Positions 16,189-23,540 of a stretch of 41,371 bases of DNA are shown here, in pieces. The DNA lies in NCBI GenBank assembly GCA_016290385.1, contig JAEETO010000009.1:1-41371 (forward strand). The letters run 5' to 3'. The position numbers were made by a program, and so were the translations under genes. Every line of letters begins with the position of its first letter. The stretch's first letter is position 1. Under the pieces are notes generated by a model that saw nothing but the letters and a program-made list of their open reading frames with translations, did not search any database and was not told where the DNA came from. Origin of the DNA: Bacteroidales bacterium (GTDB lineage Bacteria > Bacteroidota > Bacteroidia > Bacteroidales > UBA932).

Positions 16189-16912
16189 GGGTCTTGTAGG
16201 TCTGTTCGTATGGCTCCTGGTCCCATTCGGGCTCGACCAGGGGTGCGTCGCTGTCGAGCCGGAAGGCCAGGTAGGTGATGGGGATACCCTGGGCCAGGAA
16301 ATTCTTCTCGTAGAAAGTCTGGATGCTGAGCAGCTCGTCGGCGCGCCCCGTGCCGTAGATGTCTTCGTTGTGCTCGAGTACGGTCAGACCGTTGCAGCGG
16401 GCGGTCTCGAGGGTGAAATGATGTAGCAGCCGGCTGTCGGTCTTCAGGTGGATGATCCCGCCCGGCGCGAGCATGCGGCGGTAGCTTTCCAGGAAACGGG
16501 GGTGGGTGAGACGCTTGCGCGGCTTGCGTTCCTGCGGGTCGGCGAAGGTGATCCAGATTTCGTCGATCTCTCCGGGCCCGAAGAGCGATTCGATGAATTC
16601 GATGCGCGTGCGGATGAAAGCCACGTTTTCCAGATGGTTCAGCGTGGCATATTTGGCTCCTTTCCAGAGCCGGGCGCCCTTGATGTCGATGCCGATGTAG
16701 TTCTTCTCGGGGAAACGCTCGGCCAGGGCGATGGTGTATTCGCCTTTTCCGCAACCCAGTTCGAGGACGATGGGGTTGTCGTTGTGGAACATTTCGGATT
16801 TCCAGTGCCCTTTCAGGGGATGGTCGCGCCCGAGCAGTTCTTCGGTGGCGGGCTGCACCAGGCAGGAGAAGGTCTCGTTCTCCCGGAATTTTTTCAGTTT
16901 ACCTTTTCCCAT
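16175..16912 (-). CDS. trmB: tRNA (guanine-N7-)-methyltransferase
   Basis: A 245-residue SAM-dependent methyltransferase that makes m7G46 in tRNA. The SAM motif LELGCGKGEYT is at about residues 50-60, followed by the family blocks YIGIDIKGARLWKGAKYA, TRIEFIESLFGPGEIDEIWI and TFADPQERKPRKRLTHPRFL, the last being the usual F-x-DPWPK region in variant form. ATG 16912 is chosen because MGKGKLKKFRE fits the family start. It overlaps the upstream gldH end by 14 bp and the convergent polyprenyl synthase by 14 bp, so it is last of the holB-ricT-gldH-trmB operon. Confidence 0.94.
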   Translation of the reverse strand: MGKGKLKKFRENETFSCLVQPATEELLGRDHPLKGHWKSEMFHNDNPIVLELGCGKGEYTIALAERFPEKNYIGIDIKGARLWKGAKYATLNHLENVAFIRTRIEFIESLFGPGEIDEIWITFADPQERKPRKRLTHPRFLESYRRMLAPGGIIHLKTDSRLLHHFTLETARCNGLTVLEHNEDIYGTGRADELLSIQTFYEKNFLAQGIPITYLAFRLDSDAPLVEPEWDQEPYEQTYKTLTRS

Positions 16913-17381
16913 CGTGTTGTATGGTATATGAAAAGCCCAGGCCCTGGAGGGCGCTGCCCTGCGCAGGGTCGGCGGGTTGGAACTGGAAACGCCAGTTTCC
17001 CGGCTGGCCGGGGAATTCGCGCCAGTGCCATTGGCAGTCCGTGACCGAGCCGCTGCCCAGGGCGATCTTGACACCGGGCGCCGGGGACAAGGGAAGCCCC
17101 ACGCGCTCGATGGTCGTGCTGCCGTCGGGCGCCTGGATCCGGATGTCGAGGTCGAGGGTCCCGGACGAAAGTTCGCTGGCGATTACGCGCGCAGCAATGT
17201 CCAGGTCGTAGCGGGCCGTGGTATCGTTGAAAGTAATGTCGAAAGCATAGACGCCGCCCTGGCTGCGGGCCGTTTCGGCGGAGATGAAATAGGAGTCGCC
17301 CACGGGCCTGCAGCATGCGCCCAGGGTGGCCAGCACCGCGAGCAACAGCAGGGACAGCAGGTGCTTATTGCGGCTTCCCAT
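16899..17381 (-). CDS. gldH: GldH-type gliding-motility lipoprotein
   Basis: A 160-residue lipoprotein. ATG 17381 gives a clean signal (KHLLSLLLLAVLATLGACC) with the lipobox ending at Cys23. The mature part is all beta and fits GldH: VYAFDITFNDTTARYDLDIA, an LDLDIRIQAPDG strand, a WHWREFPGQPGNWRFQF segment and GLGFSYTIQ at the end. GldH is needed for gliding in flavobacteria, but homologues persist in non-gliding Bacteroidales, where the role is less clear. It overlaps ricT upstream by 17 bp and trmB downstream by 14 bp. In related genomes, as I recall, gldH is often followed by a penicillin-binding protein gene; here trmB takes that place. Confidence 0.8.
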   Translation of the reverse strand: MGSRNKHLLSLLLLAVLATLGACCRPVGDSYFISAETARSQGGVYAFDITFNDTTARYDLDIAARVIASELSSGTLDLDIRIQAPDGSTTIERVGLPLSPAPGVKIALGSGSVTDCQWHWREFPGQPGNWRFQFQPADPAQGSALQGLGFSYTIQHDGKR

Positions 17382-18591
17382 TGCCGTCGTTCCTGCGCCG
17401 CTGATGGTTGTCGCGCCGGCGGTCGCCGCCGTTGTTATTGTTGTTGCGGCCGCCGCGCCGGCGGTTGCCGCCCTTGTTGCGTTTTTTCTGCTCATCGAAG
17501 CGGGTGATGCTGTCGTCGCCCACGGCGCTGATGAATTCGCTCTGGACGGCCGGCCCTCTGTCCTGCAGCGAGGACGGCTTGTTGCCCTTGCGGTTTTCCG
17601 ACAGGATTTCGCGCACCAGGCTGGCGGGAAGGGGATAGAGGTTCGCCAGGCTGCCCTGTTCGTACGAGAAGTACATGATGCCGCGCAGGATGTCGGTCTT
17701 CATGAGCCAGGCGGGTCCGTCTTCGAGTTCGATGGGGCCACGCACTTCGGGAAGCTGCTTCTGGGCGTCCACGTAGGTCGAAGCCTCGTAGTTGATGCAG
17801 CATTTGAGCTTGCTGCACTGTCCGGCCAGTTTCTGCGGGTTGAGCGAGAGGTCCTGACAGCGGGCGGCCTGTGTGGTGATCGACTGGAAGTCCGACATGT
17901 AGTTGGAGCAGCAGAGCGCCCGGCCGCAGACGCCGAGGCCGCCGATCAGGCCGGCTTCCTGACGGGCACCGATCTGCTTCATCTCCACGCGGATATGGAA
18001 CTCTTCCGCAAAGTCCTTGATGAGCTGGCGGAAGTCCACGCGCTCGTCGGCGATGTAGTAGAAGATGGCCTTGGTCCCGTCGCCCTGGAATTCCACGTCG
18101 CCGATCTTCATGTCGAGGCCGAGGCGGGCGGCCAGCTGGCGGGAGCGGATCATGGTCTTCTGCTCGCGGGAGATGGCTTCCTGCCAGCGCTCGATGTCGA
18201 GGATCTTGGCCTTGCGGTAGATGCGGCGGAATTCGTAGGTTTCGGGGTCGATGTGGTGGCGGGCAAGCTGTTCGAGGACGACGGGTCCTTCGAGCGTCAC
18301 GATGCCCAGGTCGTGTCCGTTCTGGGCCTCGACGACCACCAGGTCGCCCGACTTGATGATCTGTCCCGAGGTGTTGCGGAAGAACAGCTTGCGGGTGTTC
18401 TTGAAACGCACCTCGTAGAGGTCGCTGTAGCGGCTCTGGTGGATGCCTTCCATCCAGTCGTAGCTGCTGAGCTTGCAGCAGCGCATGTTGTAGCGGACTT
18501 TCAGTTCGCCGATGGGCGTGCGCTCCACTTCGCATCCGCGGGAGCAGTCGTATTGGGTGGTTCCTTTTTCTTTGTGGTTGATTTCTTCCAT
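17365..18591 (-). CDS. ricT: RicT/YaaT-like PSP1-domain iron-sulfur protein
   Basis: A 408-residue cytoplasmic protein with a central PSP1 domain. ATG 18591 (MEEINHKEKG) is preferred to a TTG five codons upstream. The N-terminal part has a cysteine pair (YDCSRGCEVE). After GDLVVVEAQNGHDLGIVTLE comes the conserved core GGLGVCGRALCCSNYM, SLNPQKLAGQCSKLKCCINY, a cysteine-rich set that in Bacillus RicT helps hold [4Fe-4S] clusters of a complex affecting RNase Y and mRNA maturation. The last ~45 residues are a low-complexity tail rich in Arg, Gly and Asn (RRRGGRNNNNNGG), probably RNA-binding. It sits 4 bp after holB. Confidence 0.88.
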   Translation of the reverse strand: MEEINHKEKGTTQYDCSRGCEVERTPIGELKVRYNMRCCKLSSYDWMEGIHQSRYSDLYEVRFKNTRKLFFRNTSGQIIKSGDLVVVEAQNGHDLGIVTLEGPVVLEQLARHHIDPETYEFRRIYRKAKILDIERWQEAISREQKTMIRSRQLAARLGLDMKIGDVEFQGDGTKAIFYYIADERVDFRQLIKDFAEEFHIRVEMKQIGARQEAGLIGGLGVCGRALCCSNYMSDFQSITTQAARCQDLSLNPQKLAGQCSKLKCCINYEASTYVDAQKQLPEVRGPIELEDGPAWLMKTDILRGIMYFSYEQGSLANLYPLPASLVREILSENRKGNKPSSLQDRGPAVQSEFISAVGDDSITRFDEQKKRNKGGNRRRGGRNNNNNGGDRRRDNHQRRRNDGNGKPQ

Positions 18592-18595
18592 GGGG

Positions 18596-19645
18596 CTATA
18601 AAGCAAGTAAGAGGCGGTTGCTCAGGTCGCAGAAGGTCAGCTTCGGGTTGACGTTGCTGCCCACGGCGGAAAGTGCCGCCTCGACGGCGGTGAAGGCTTT
18701 TTCGTAGAAAGAGGGCTTGATGCGGGCGGCAAAGCCGCGGATCGTGGCCTCTTCCGTTTCGGAAAGGTCGGCCAGGGCATCCAGCCCGCGGGCAACCAGA
18801 TATATTTTACGGATGTATTGTTCCATGTACAGGCACCATTCCCGCTGTTTCTCCCGGCCGAGGTCGGCGAGCATTTCCCATTGGGGGAAGGTGTCGATGA
18901 TGTGTTTGGCCAGGCCCGCTTCGAGCAGGGACTTGGCGATCTCGCGGTATTCGGCGTTGTCGCTGTCGCGTCCGCCGGCGATGAGCCGCCGCTCTTCGCG
19001 GCTGAGCGGTTTCAGGGCGATGGCCTGGCAGCGCGACCGGATGGTGGGAAGCAGCCGTTCCGGCTGGTGCGACACCAGCAGGAAAAGGGTGCCGGCCGGC
19101 GGTTCCTCGAGCAGTTTCAGCAGTTTGTTGGCCGCATCGAGGTTCATCTTCTCCGGCAGGTAGATGAGCATGGTTTTCCATTCTCCTTCAGCGGCCCGCA
19201 GCGACAGTTTCTCGAAGATGCGCCGCGACTCGTGTACGCTGATCAGGCCGCTCTTGTTCTCGATGCCGATGGAGTCGTAGAGTTCCTGTTCGGTGAAGTA
19301 GGGGTTGGCCAGCGCCAGTTCGCGGAAGGCGGGCAGGAAGTAGTCCGACAGGGGCGCTTTCTTCTCGCTTTCGCTGAGCTGGGAGCTGCTGCTTACGGGG
19401 AATACGAAATGCAGGTCGGGATGGATGAGCTTCTGGTACTTGTGGCACGACGGGCACACGCCGCAAGAATCGTCTTCCTGCTGTTCGCGGCAGTTGACGA
19501 ACTGGGCCAGGGCCAGGGCGAAGGCAAAGCCGCCTCCGCCGTTCTCTTCCACGAAGAGAATGGCATGTCCCAGCCGCCCGGCGCGGACCATCCGTACCAG
19601 CTGCTGCCTGAGCTCCGTATTGCCAACTAATTCTGAAAAGCGCAT
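18596..19645 (-). CDS. holB: DNA polymerase III delta-prime subunit
   Basis: A 349-residue clamp-loader subunit that helps load the sliding clamp. The N-terminal AAA+ domain begins MRFSELVGNTELRQQL; the Walker A position reads EENGGGGFA, lacking the GKT of ATP-binding subunits, as expected for delta-prime. Four zinc-binding cysteines follow (Cys52, 61, 64, 67; CGVCPSC). Domain II contains LLKLLEEPPAGTLFLLVSHQ and the SRC motif (TIRSRCQA). It heads the minus-strand operon with ricT, gldH and trmB, an arrangement with conserved parts in Bacteroidota. Confidence 0.93.
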   Translation of the reverse strand: MRFSELVGNTELRQQLVRMVRAGRLGHAILFVEENGGGGFAFALALAQFVNCREQQEDDSCGVCPSCHKYQKLIHPDLHFVFPVSSSSQLSESEKKAPLSDYFLPAFRELALANPYFTEQELYDSIGIENKSGLISVHESRRIFEKLSLRAAEGEWKTMLIYLPEKMNLDAANKLLKLLEEPPAGTLFLLVSHQPERLLPTIRSRCQAIALKPLSREERRLIAGGRDSDNAEYREIAKSLLEAGLAKHIIDTFPQWEMLADLGREKQREWCLYMEQYIRKIYLVARGLDALADLSETEEATIRGFAARIKPSFYEKAFTAVEAALSAVGSNVNPKLTFCDLSNRLLLAL

Positions 19646-19721
19646 AATCCCTCAAAGATACGTATTTTTTCGCAGATGCGACAATTTCTTGCTCTGCGGA
19701 ACCATTGTAAAGAATGTTTTG

Positions 19722-19729
19722 TAACTTTG
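19722..19729 (+). promoter_or_regulatory. Candidate -7 element (TAACTTTG)
   Basis: TAACTTTG matches TAnnTTTG and lies 18 bp before the ATG at 19748. Its position shows that the longer open frame upstream of that ATG is not translated. Confidence 0.5.
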
Positions 19730-19747
19730 CCCCGTTTGCTAAAGGCT

Positions 19748-21391
19748 ATGAAACATCTTTTCTATACCATTTCTCTTTGTGCCGCCTTTATGTTGTTGAC
19801 GGCCTGCCCGCAAGTCGAACCCGAACCCACTCCTACGCCGGAACCCCGGCCGGAGGTGAACGCATCCCTGGGCCAGACCAGTCTGGTCACCGCTGAAAGC
19901 ATGCTGACCGAAGGTGCCCGCAAGCTGATGGTCGAACAGGCGGACGGCAGCTATGCCTTCGTCTTCAAGGAGAATGCCTTCTCCGTGTCGTACAGCTTCA
20001 TCAAGGACTACGATCCTTCCCATCCGTTCAAGCGCTATGTCAACTCGCCCATCGATTACGATTTCAAGCTGGGCAGCAAGCCGGACGCACCGTCTGATGC
20101 GGGAGATGTGATCGACCTGACCAAGATCATGCCGGCTACCGTCAACCTGGGCAGCCGCTCGGCAGGGACCTCGATCTTCCTGTCCGGCCTTCCGGAAGAT
20201 CTCATCGCCCTGGAAGCAGCCACCCTGTCGGAAGACTCGCGCTTCGAAGTCATCCTTTCGCTGACCGATCCTTTCTTTACCGACGGGACCGCGACGCCGG
20301 AGTTCAAGGTGGACATGCGCCGCTTCTTCAACAGCCCGGAAGCTGAAAATGGTTTCATCAATTTCGAGGCCCCGCTGACCCGCCAGAACGGCTACAAGGC
20401 CACCAAGATCTTCCATATCAGCGACGTTCCTTTCAAATCCGAAAATTTCAGCGCCAAAAACCACAACCTCAAGCTTGAGGCGAGCATCGGCCTGAGCGGA
20501 AAAGTCCATTATAAGGATATCAAGACCACGAAATCGCGCCTGGCCGCTGCGCCTACGGAAATGCTGCTCAACGTGTCCGTGGTGCTGCGCAATGTCAGCC
20601 TCAAGGCCATCAAGGGCCGTGTGGCCGGCATCGACAAGAAGACCGCCAGCAAGACCATGAAGATCCAGTCCGACCTGGCCGCCCTGGCGCTCGACCCTGA
20701 GGCTTCTACGGTCAAGGTCGACATCGTGACCAACCTTTCGATTCCCACGACGACCACGCTCGACCTGACCTCCCGCAAGGGTGGCAAGGCCATCGGTTCC
20801 GTTACCGGCATCGAGGTGCCGCTGGAAGTCATGCCGCTCGACAGCTCCGCATCTTTCGCCATGATGCTCAATGAGACCAGCGATCTGTCGAAGGTTCTCG
20901 CTTCCATGCCCGACGACTATGTGTTCAAGGCAACGGTCACTCCGCCGGCCGAGGACAACTACTGGTTCCATTTCGACCAGCAGAGCAGTGTCTCGTTCAA
21001 GCCGACGGTCACGATGCCCTACAAGCCGGGCAAGGATTTCCTTTATGAAAAGGTCGATACCATCTCCGTTCCGTCGGGTGTAGGCGCTGCCCTCAAGGAC
21101 AGGGCCGCCGAGCTGAAGGGCGAAATGGTCAATACGATGCCGCTCGACGTGGAACTGATCGTCACCTTGTTCGATGGCAGCGGCAATGCCGTTACGCAGC
21201 CTGTCTCCCAGACCTTCCAGGCCGGAAGCACCACGCCGGTCAGCCAGACGATCAAGGCTGTCGGCGACCTCGCGACATCCATCTCCAAGGCTGCCGTCAC
21301 CACCCGTGTCCACGGCACCGCCCAGTCCCGCGCCCTCACGCCCAACGACAAGCTCCAGGCAACCCTGAACATTCATATTGCCGGAGACTAG
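19748..21391 (+). CDS. Large lipoprotein of unknown function
   Basis: 547 residues. ATG 19748 opens a lipoprotein signal (MKHLFYTISLCAAFMLLTAC, Cys20), followed by a proline-rich tether VEPEPTPTPEPRPEV that would hold the body away from the membrane. The rest is beta-rich, with repeated patterns such as LDLTSRKGGKAIGSVTGIEV and AVTQPVSQTFQAGSTTPVSQ, and no cysteine or catalytic motif stands out. It resembles uncharacterised Bacteroidales surface lipoproteins. It is monocistronic, faces the pyrH-frr operon and ends next to the palindrome at 21406-21484. Confidence 0.8.
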   Translation: MKHLFYTISLCAAFMLLTACPQVEPEPTPTPEPRPEVNASLGQTSLVTAESMLTEGARKLMVEQADGSYAFVFKENAFSVSYSFIKDYDPSHPFKRYVNSPIDYDFKLGSKPDAPSDAGDVIDLTKIMPATVNLGSRSAGTSIFLSGLPEDLIALEAATLSEDSRFEVILSLTDPFFTDGTATPEFKVDMRRFFNSPEAENGFINFEAPLTRQNGYKATKIFHISDVPFKSENFSAKNHNLKLEASIGLSGKVHYKDIKTTKSRLAAAPTEMLLNVSVVLRNVSLKAIKGRVAGIDKKTASKTMKIQSDLAALALDPEASTVKVDIVTNLSIPTTTTLDLTSRKGGKAIGSVTGIEVPLEVMPLDSSASFAMMLNETSDLSKVLASMPDDYVFKATVTPPAEDNYWFHFDQQSSVSFKPTVTMPYKPGKDFLYEKVDTISVPSGVGAALKDRAAELKGEMVNTMPLDVELIVTLFDGSGNAVTQPVSQTFQAGSTTPVSQTIKAVGDLATSISKAAVTTRVHGTAQSRALTPNDKLQATLNIHIAGD

Positions 21392-21405
21392 CGATAGCGG
21401 ATTCC

Positions 21406-21484
21406 GGGAGCAAAAACCCTAAAAAATGTGCCCGCGACGGTTTTATTGAACCGCGCGGGCACGTTTTCGTTTACTTTTGCTCCC
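21406..21484. repeat. REP-like palindrome and bidirectional terminator
   Basis: Outer arms GGGAGCAAAA (21406-21415) and TTTTGCTCCC (21475-21484) are perfect inverted repeats. Inside is a strong hairpin, GTGCCCGCG with CGCGGGCAC, and within it CGGTT with AACCG. It lies between the convergent ends of the lipoprotein gene and frr and so can terminate both. The outer arms match the end of the REP unit at 26261-26345, so this looks like a decayed member of that family. Confidence 0.7.
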
Positions 21485-21487
21485 GTC

Positions 21488-22051
21488 CTACACTGTCATC
21501 ATCTCTTTTTCCTTGGCGGCAAGGATCTCGTCGATCTTCTTGATGAAGTTGTCGGTGCACTTCTGGACCTCGTCCTCGAAGTCTTTCTCGCTGTCTTCGG
21601 GGAGGCCTTCCTTCTGGAGCTTCTTGAGCGCGTCGATGGCGTCGCGACGGGCATTGCGGATGCCGACCTTGGCGTTCTCACCGGCGGTGCGGGCTTTCTT
21701 CACCAGCTCCTTGCGGCGCTCCTCGGTGAGGGCCGGGACGTTGATGCGGATCACTTCGCCGTTGTTCTGGGGCGTGAAGCCCAGGTTGGCATCCATGATG
21801 GCCTTCTCGACCGGGTGGATTAGGTTGCGGTCCCAGGGCTGGATGAGCATGGTCTTGGCATCGGGCGTGCTGATGCTGGCCACTTGCGGGATGGGGGTCA
21901 TGGTCCCGTAATAGTTGACCACGACGCTGTTGAAGACCGCCGGGTTGGCCTTGCCGGCCCGGTAGGTTTTGAGGTCTTCGTCCAGATAGGTGACGCCGCT
22001 CTGCATCTTTTCCTTCGCGGCGTCGATCACGGCTTTTGCTTTCTCGATCAT
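21488..22051 (-). CDS. frr: Ribosome recycling factor
   Basis: A 187-residue protein of normal length. With EF-G it splits terminated ribosomes into subunits. Family blocks are present in order: DEDLKTYRAGKANPAVFNSV, VVNYYGTMTPIPQVASIS, LIQPWDRNLIHPVEKAIMD, NVPALTEERRKELVKKAR and RNARRDAIDALKKLQKEG. It lies 12 bases after pyrH, a common pairing, and shares its promoter. Confidence 0.97.
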   Translation of the reverse strand: MIEKAKAVIDAAKEKMQSGVTYLDEDLKTYRAGKANPAVFNSVVVNYYGTMTPIPQVASISTPDAKTMLIQPWDRNLIHPVEKAIMDANLGFTPQNNGEVIRINVPALTEERRKELVKKARTAGENAKVGIRNARRDAIDALKKLQKEGLPEDSEKDFEDEVQKCTDNFIKKIDEILAAKEKEMMTV

Positions 22052-22063
22052 ATCGTTGCTTTT

Positions 22064-22774
22064 TTATTCGTTGCTCAAAACGGTGCAGGTGCCGTTCCCT
22101 TCAACTACCTTGCCAAGCATGCCTTCGTCGTTCATGTTGAACACGATGATCGGCATGTTGTTCTCTTTGCAAAGCGTGAAGGCGGTCTGGTCCATCACGC
22201 GGAGGTTGTCGGCGATGGCCTTGTCGAAGGTCAGCTTGTCGTAGCGCGTGGCTTCGGGATGTTTCACCGGATCGGCCGTATAGACGCCGTCCACCTTCGT
22301 GCCTTTCAGGAGCGCGTCGCAGCGGAGCTCGCAGGCGCGCAGGGCGGCGGCGGAGTCGGTCGTGAAGAAGGGGTTGCCGGTGCCGCCGGCGATCAGGGCC
22401 ACGCCGCCGTTTTCCAGGTATTCATTGACTTCGTCGCGCATGTAGTATTTGGCCATGGGACGCATTGGCGTGGAGGTGAACACTTCCGCCTTCAAGCCGG
22501 CGTTGCGCAGCGAGAGGGAGAGGCCGATGCTGTTGATGACCGTGGCCAGCATGCCCATCTGATCGCCGCGGACGCGGTCGAAGCCGCGCTCGGTACCGCT
22601 CAGGCCGCGGAAGATATTGCCGCCACCGATGACGATGGCCACCTGGGCGCCCTGTTTGACCACCTCGGCGATCTGCCGGGCGTAGGCCGCCATGACATGT
22701 TCGTTGAGGCCGACGCCATCCGGGCCGCCGATCGCCTCACCACTCAATTTGAGGAGAATTCTGCGATATTTCAT
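22064..22774 (-). CDS. pyrH: UMP kinase
   Basis: A 236-residue cytoplasmic kinase making UDP from UMP. ATG 22774 gives the canonical start MKYRRILLKLSGEA; an in-frame TTG four codons upstream is less likely. Conserved blocks: KLSGEAIGG, VAIVIGGGNIFRG, TVINSIGLSLSLRNAG, IAGGTGNPFFTTDSAAALRA and DGVYTADPVKHPEA. It is the first gene of the pyrH-frr operon and has a consensus promoter. Confidence 0.97.
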   Translation of the reverse strand: MKYRRILLKLSGEAIGGPDGVGLNEHVMAAYARQIAEVVKQGAQVAIVIGGGNIFRGLSGTERGFDRVRGDQMGMLATVINSIGLSLSLRNAGLKAEVFTSTPMRPMAKYYMRDEVNEYLENGGVALIAGGTGNPFFTTDSAAALRACELRCDALLKGTKVDGVYTADPVKHPEATRYDKLTFDKAIADNLRVMDQTAFTLCKENNMPIIVFNMNDEGMLGKVVEGNGTCTVLSNE

Positions 22775-22816
22775 GAAAATTGACAAATAAGCCTATCGTT
22801 TGGGCCGATAGTCCTA

Positions 22817-22847
22817 CAAAAATACAACAGTTTGAAGAATCTACAAA
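22817..22847 (-). promoter_or_regulatory. Consensus promoter of the pyrH-frr operon
   Basis: On the minus strand: TTTG (22847-22844), a 19 bp spacer, then TATTTTTG (22824-22817), an exact fit to the Bacteroidota promoter. The leader contains a short hairpin (CTATCG and CGATAG, 22793-22811), which could have a regulatory role. Confidence 0.75.
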
Positions 22848-22987
22848 ATATACTCACCCCTCCCCCGGCAAAAAGTGCAGCGACGTCCTTCCTCTAGGCG
22901 TTTGGCGGGTACTTTTGTCGCGACGACACGCTGGGAGTCGCCACGTTGCAGTCGCGTCAAGGTTTTTGGGGAATTGGCTTCTTTGGC

Positions 22988-23031
22988 TTCCGCGACGACA
23001 TCGTGGGCGCTCTCACAGCGTCGTCGCGGAA
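22988..23031. repeat. Inverted repeat H1 (12 bp arms)
   Basis: TTCCGCGACGAC (22988-22999) pairs perfectly with GTCGTCGCGGAA (23020-23031) around a 20-base loop. A related word, GTCGCGACGACAC, occurs about 70 bases upstream at 22917-22929. Confidence 0.8.
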
Positions 23032-23067
23032 AAAGTAGGTATTCGACTGCCTAGCTCTTTTGCTGGT

Positions 23068-23119
23068 GGCGCGGCGGTAAAAGTTGCTGCCTAGAGCAAC
23101 CTGTCCGTCGCGCCGCGCC
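23068..23119. repeat. Nested inverted repeat H2
   Basis: Outer arms GGCGCGGCG (23068-23076) and CGCCGCGCC (23111-23119) enclose a second perfect hairpin, GTTGCT-GCCTAG-AGCAAC (23083-23100). Two nested perfect stems are unusual for random sequence and suggest selection on RNA or single-stranded DNA folding. Confidence 0.8.
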
Positions 23120-23121
23120 TT

Positions 23122-23149
23122 CCTTGCCGGTACGCTGGTACCGGCAAGG
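23122..23149. repeat. Inverted repeat H3 (12 bp arms, 4-base loop)
   Basis: CCTTGCCGGTAC (23122-23133), loop GCTG, GTACCGGCAAGG (23138-23149). It lies three bases after H2. There is no T-run, so a simple terminator is unlikely. Confidence 0.85.
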
Positions 23150-23540
23150 CTGATGAAGGGCCATCTGCGATTTGTGGCGCGCAATTTACTGTCCAGCACT
23201 TTTGTTTGGGGCAGGTTTTTTTAAAAAAAGAAACACATGGTCCAAAACGGATGCGCTGTCATAGGTAAGCGTCTCCACGATACCGTAGGCGGCAAGAGGG
23301 CCGGGGTCATTCCGCGATACATTTTTTCTTCAGATAAAGGTAATCTGAATTACAAGTGGATTCTTGATATAAAGATAGGGTAGGTAAGTCTGTATTGCCC
23401 TAACGTCCGCACTGTCGGATACAAGACCAACGTCTATCGGCCTGCACAGTGCAGGGGTGTGGCGATGGGGCCTCGCGCGATATATTTATTACGCTTCTGG
23501 CTTTGATACAGTTGGTCGTTGGTCGATATACGGTTGCTTA

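Larger units (their letters stand above)
22848..23540. other. Long non-coding stretch with clustered hairpins
   Basis: No convincing gene is seen in ~690 bases. The first part (22860-23150) is packed with strong inverted repeats described separately. At 23207-23232 GTTTTTTTAAAAAAAG is a self-complementary T/A run. The second half contains TTCAGAT-AAAGGTA-ATCTGAA (about 23331-23351) and CCTGCAC-A-GTGCAGG (23441-23455). Short open frames on both strands exist (for instance a basic 80-codon frame at 22957-23199 minus), but they cut through the perfect hairpins and resemble no family I know. It could be a structured RNA gene, a repetitive element or a decayed mobile unit. Confidence 0.6.

Noticed and set aside
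19739-21376. 545-codon antisense frame opposite the large lipoprotein
   Set aside because: Arg/Gly/Asp-rich mirror of the real gene; no signal or motif.
22957-23199. Basic 80-codon frame on the minus strand in the long gap
   Set aside because: It runs through three perfect hairpins, has no family likeness and a skewed Arg/Lys/Ser content. It might be a repeat-encoded ORF, so it is mentioned under the gap but not called as a gene.
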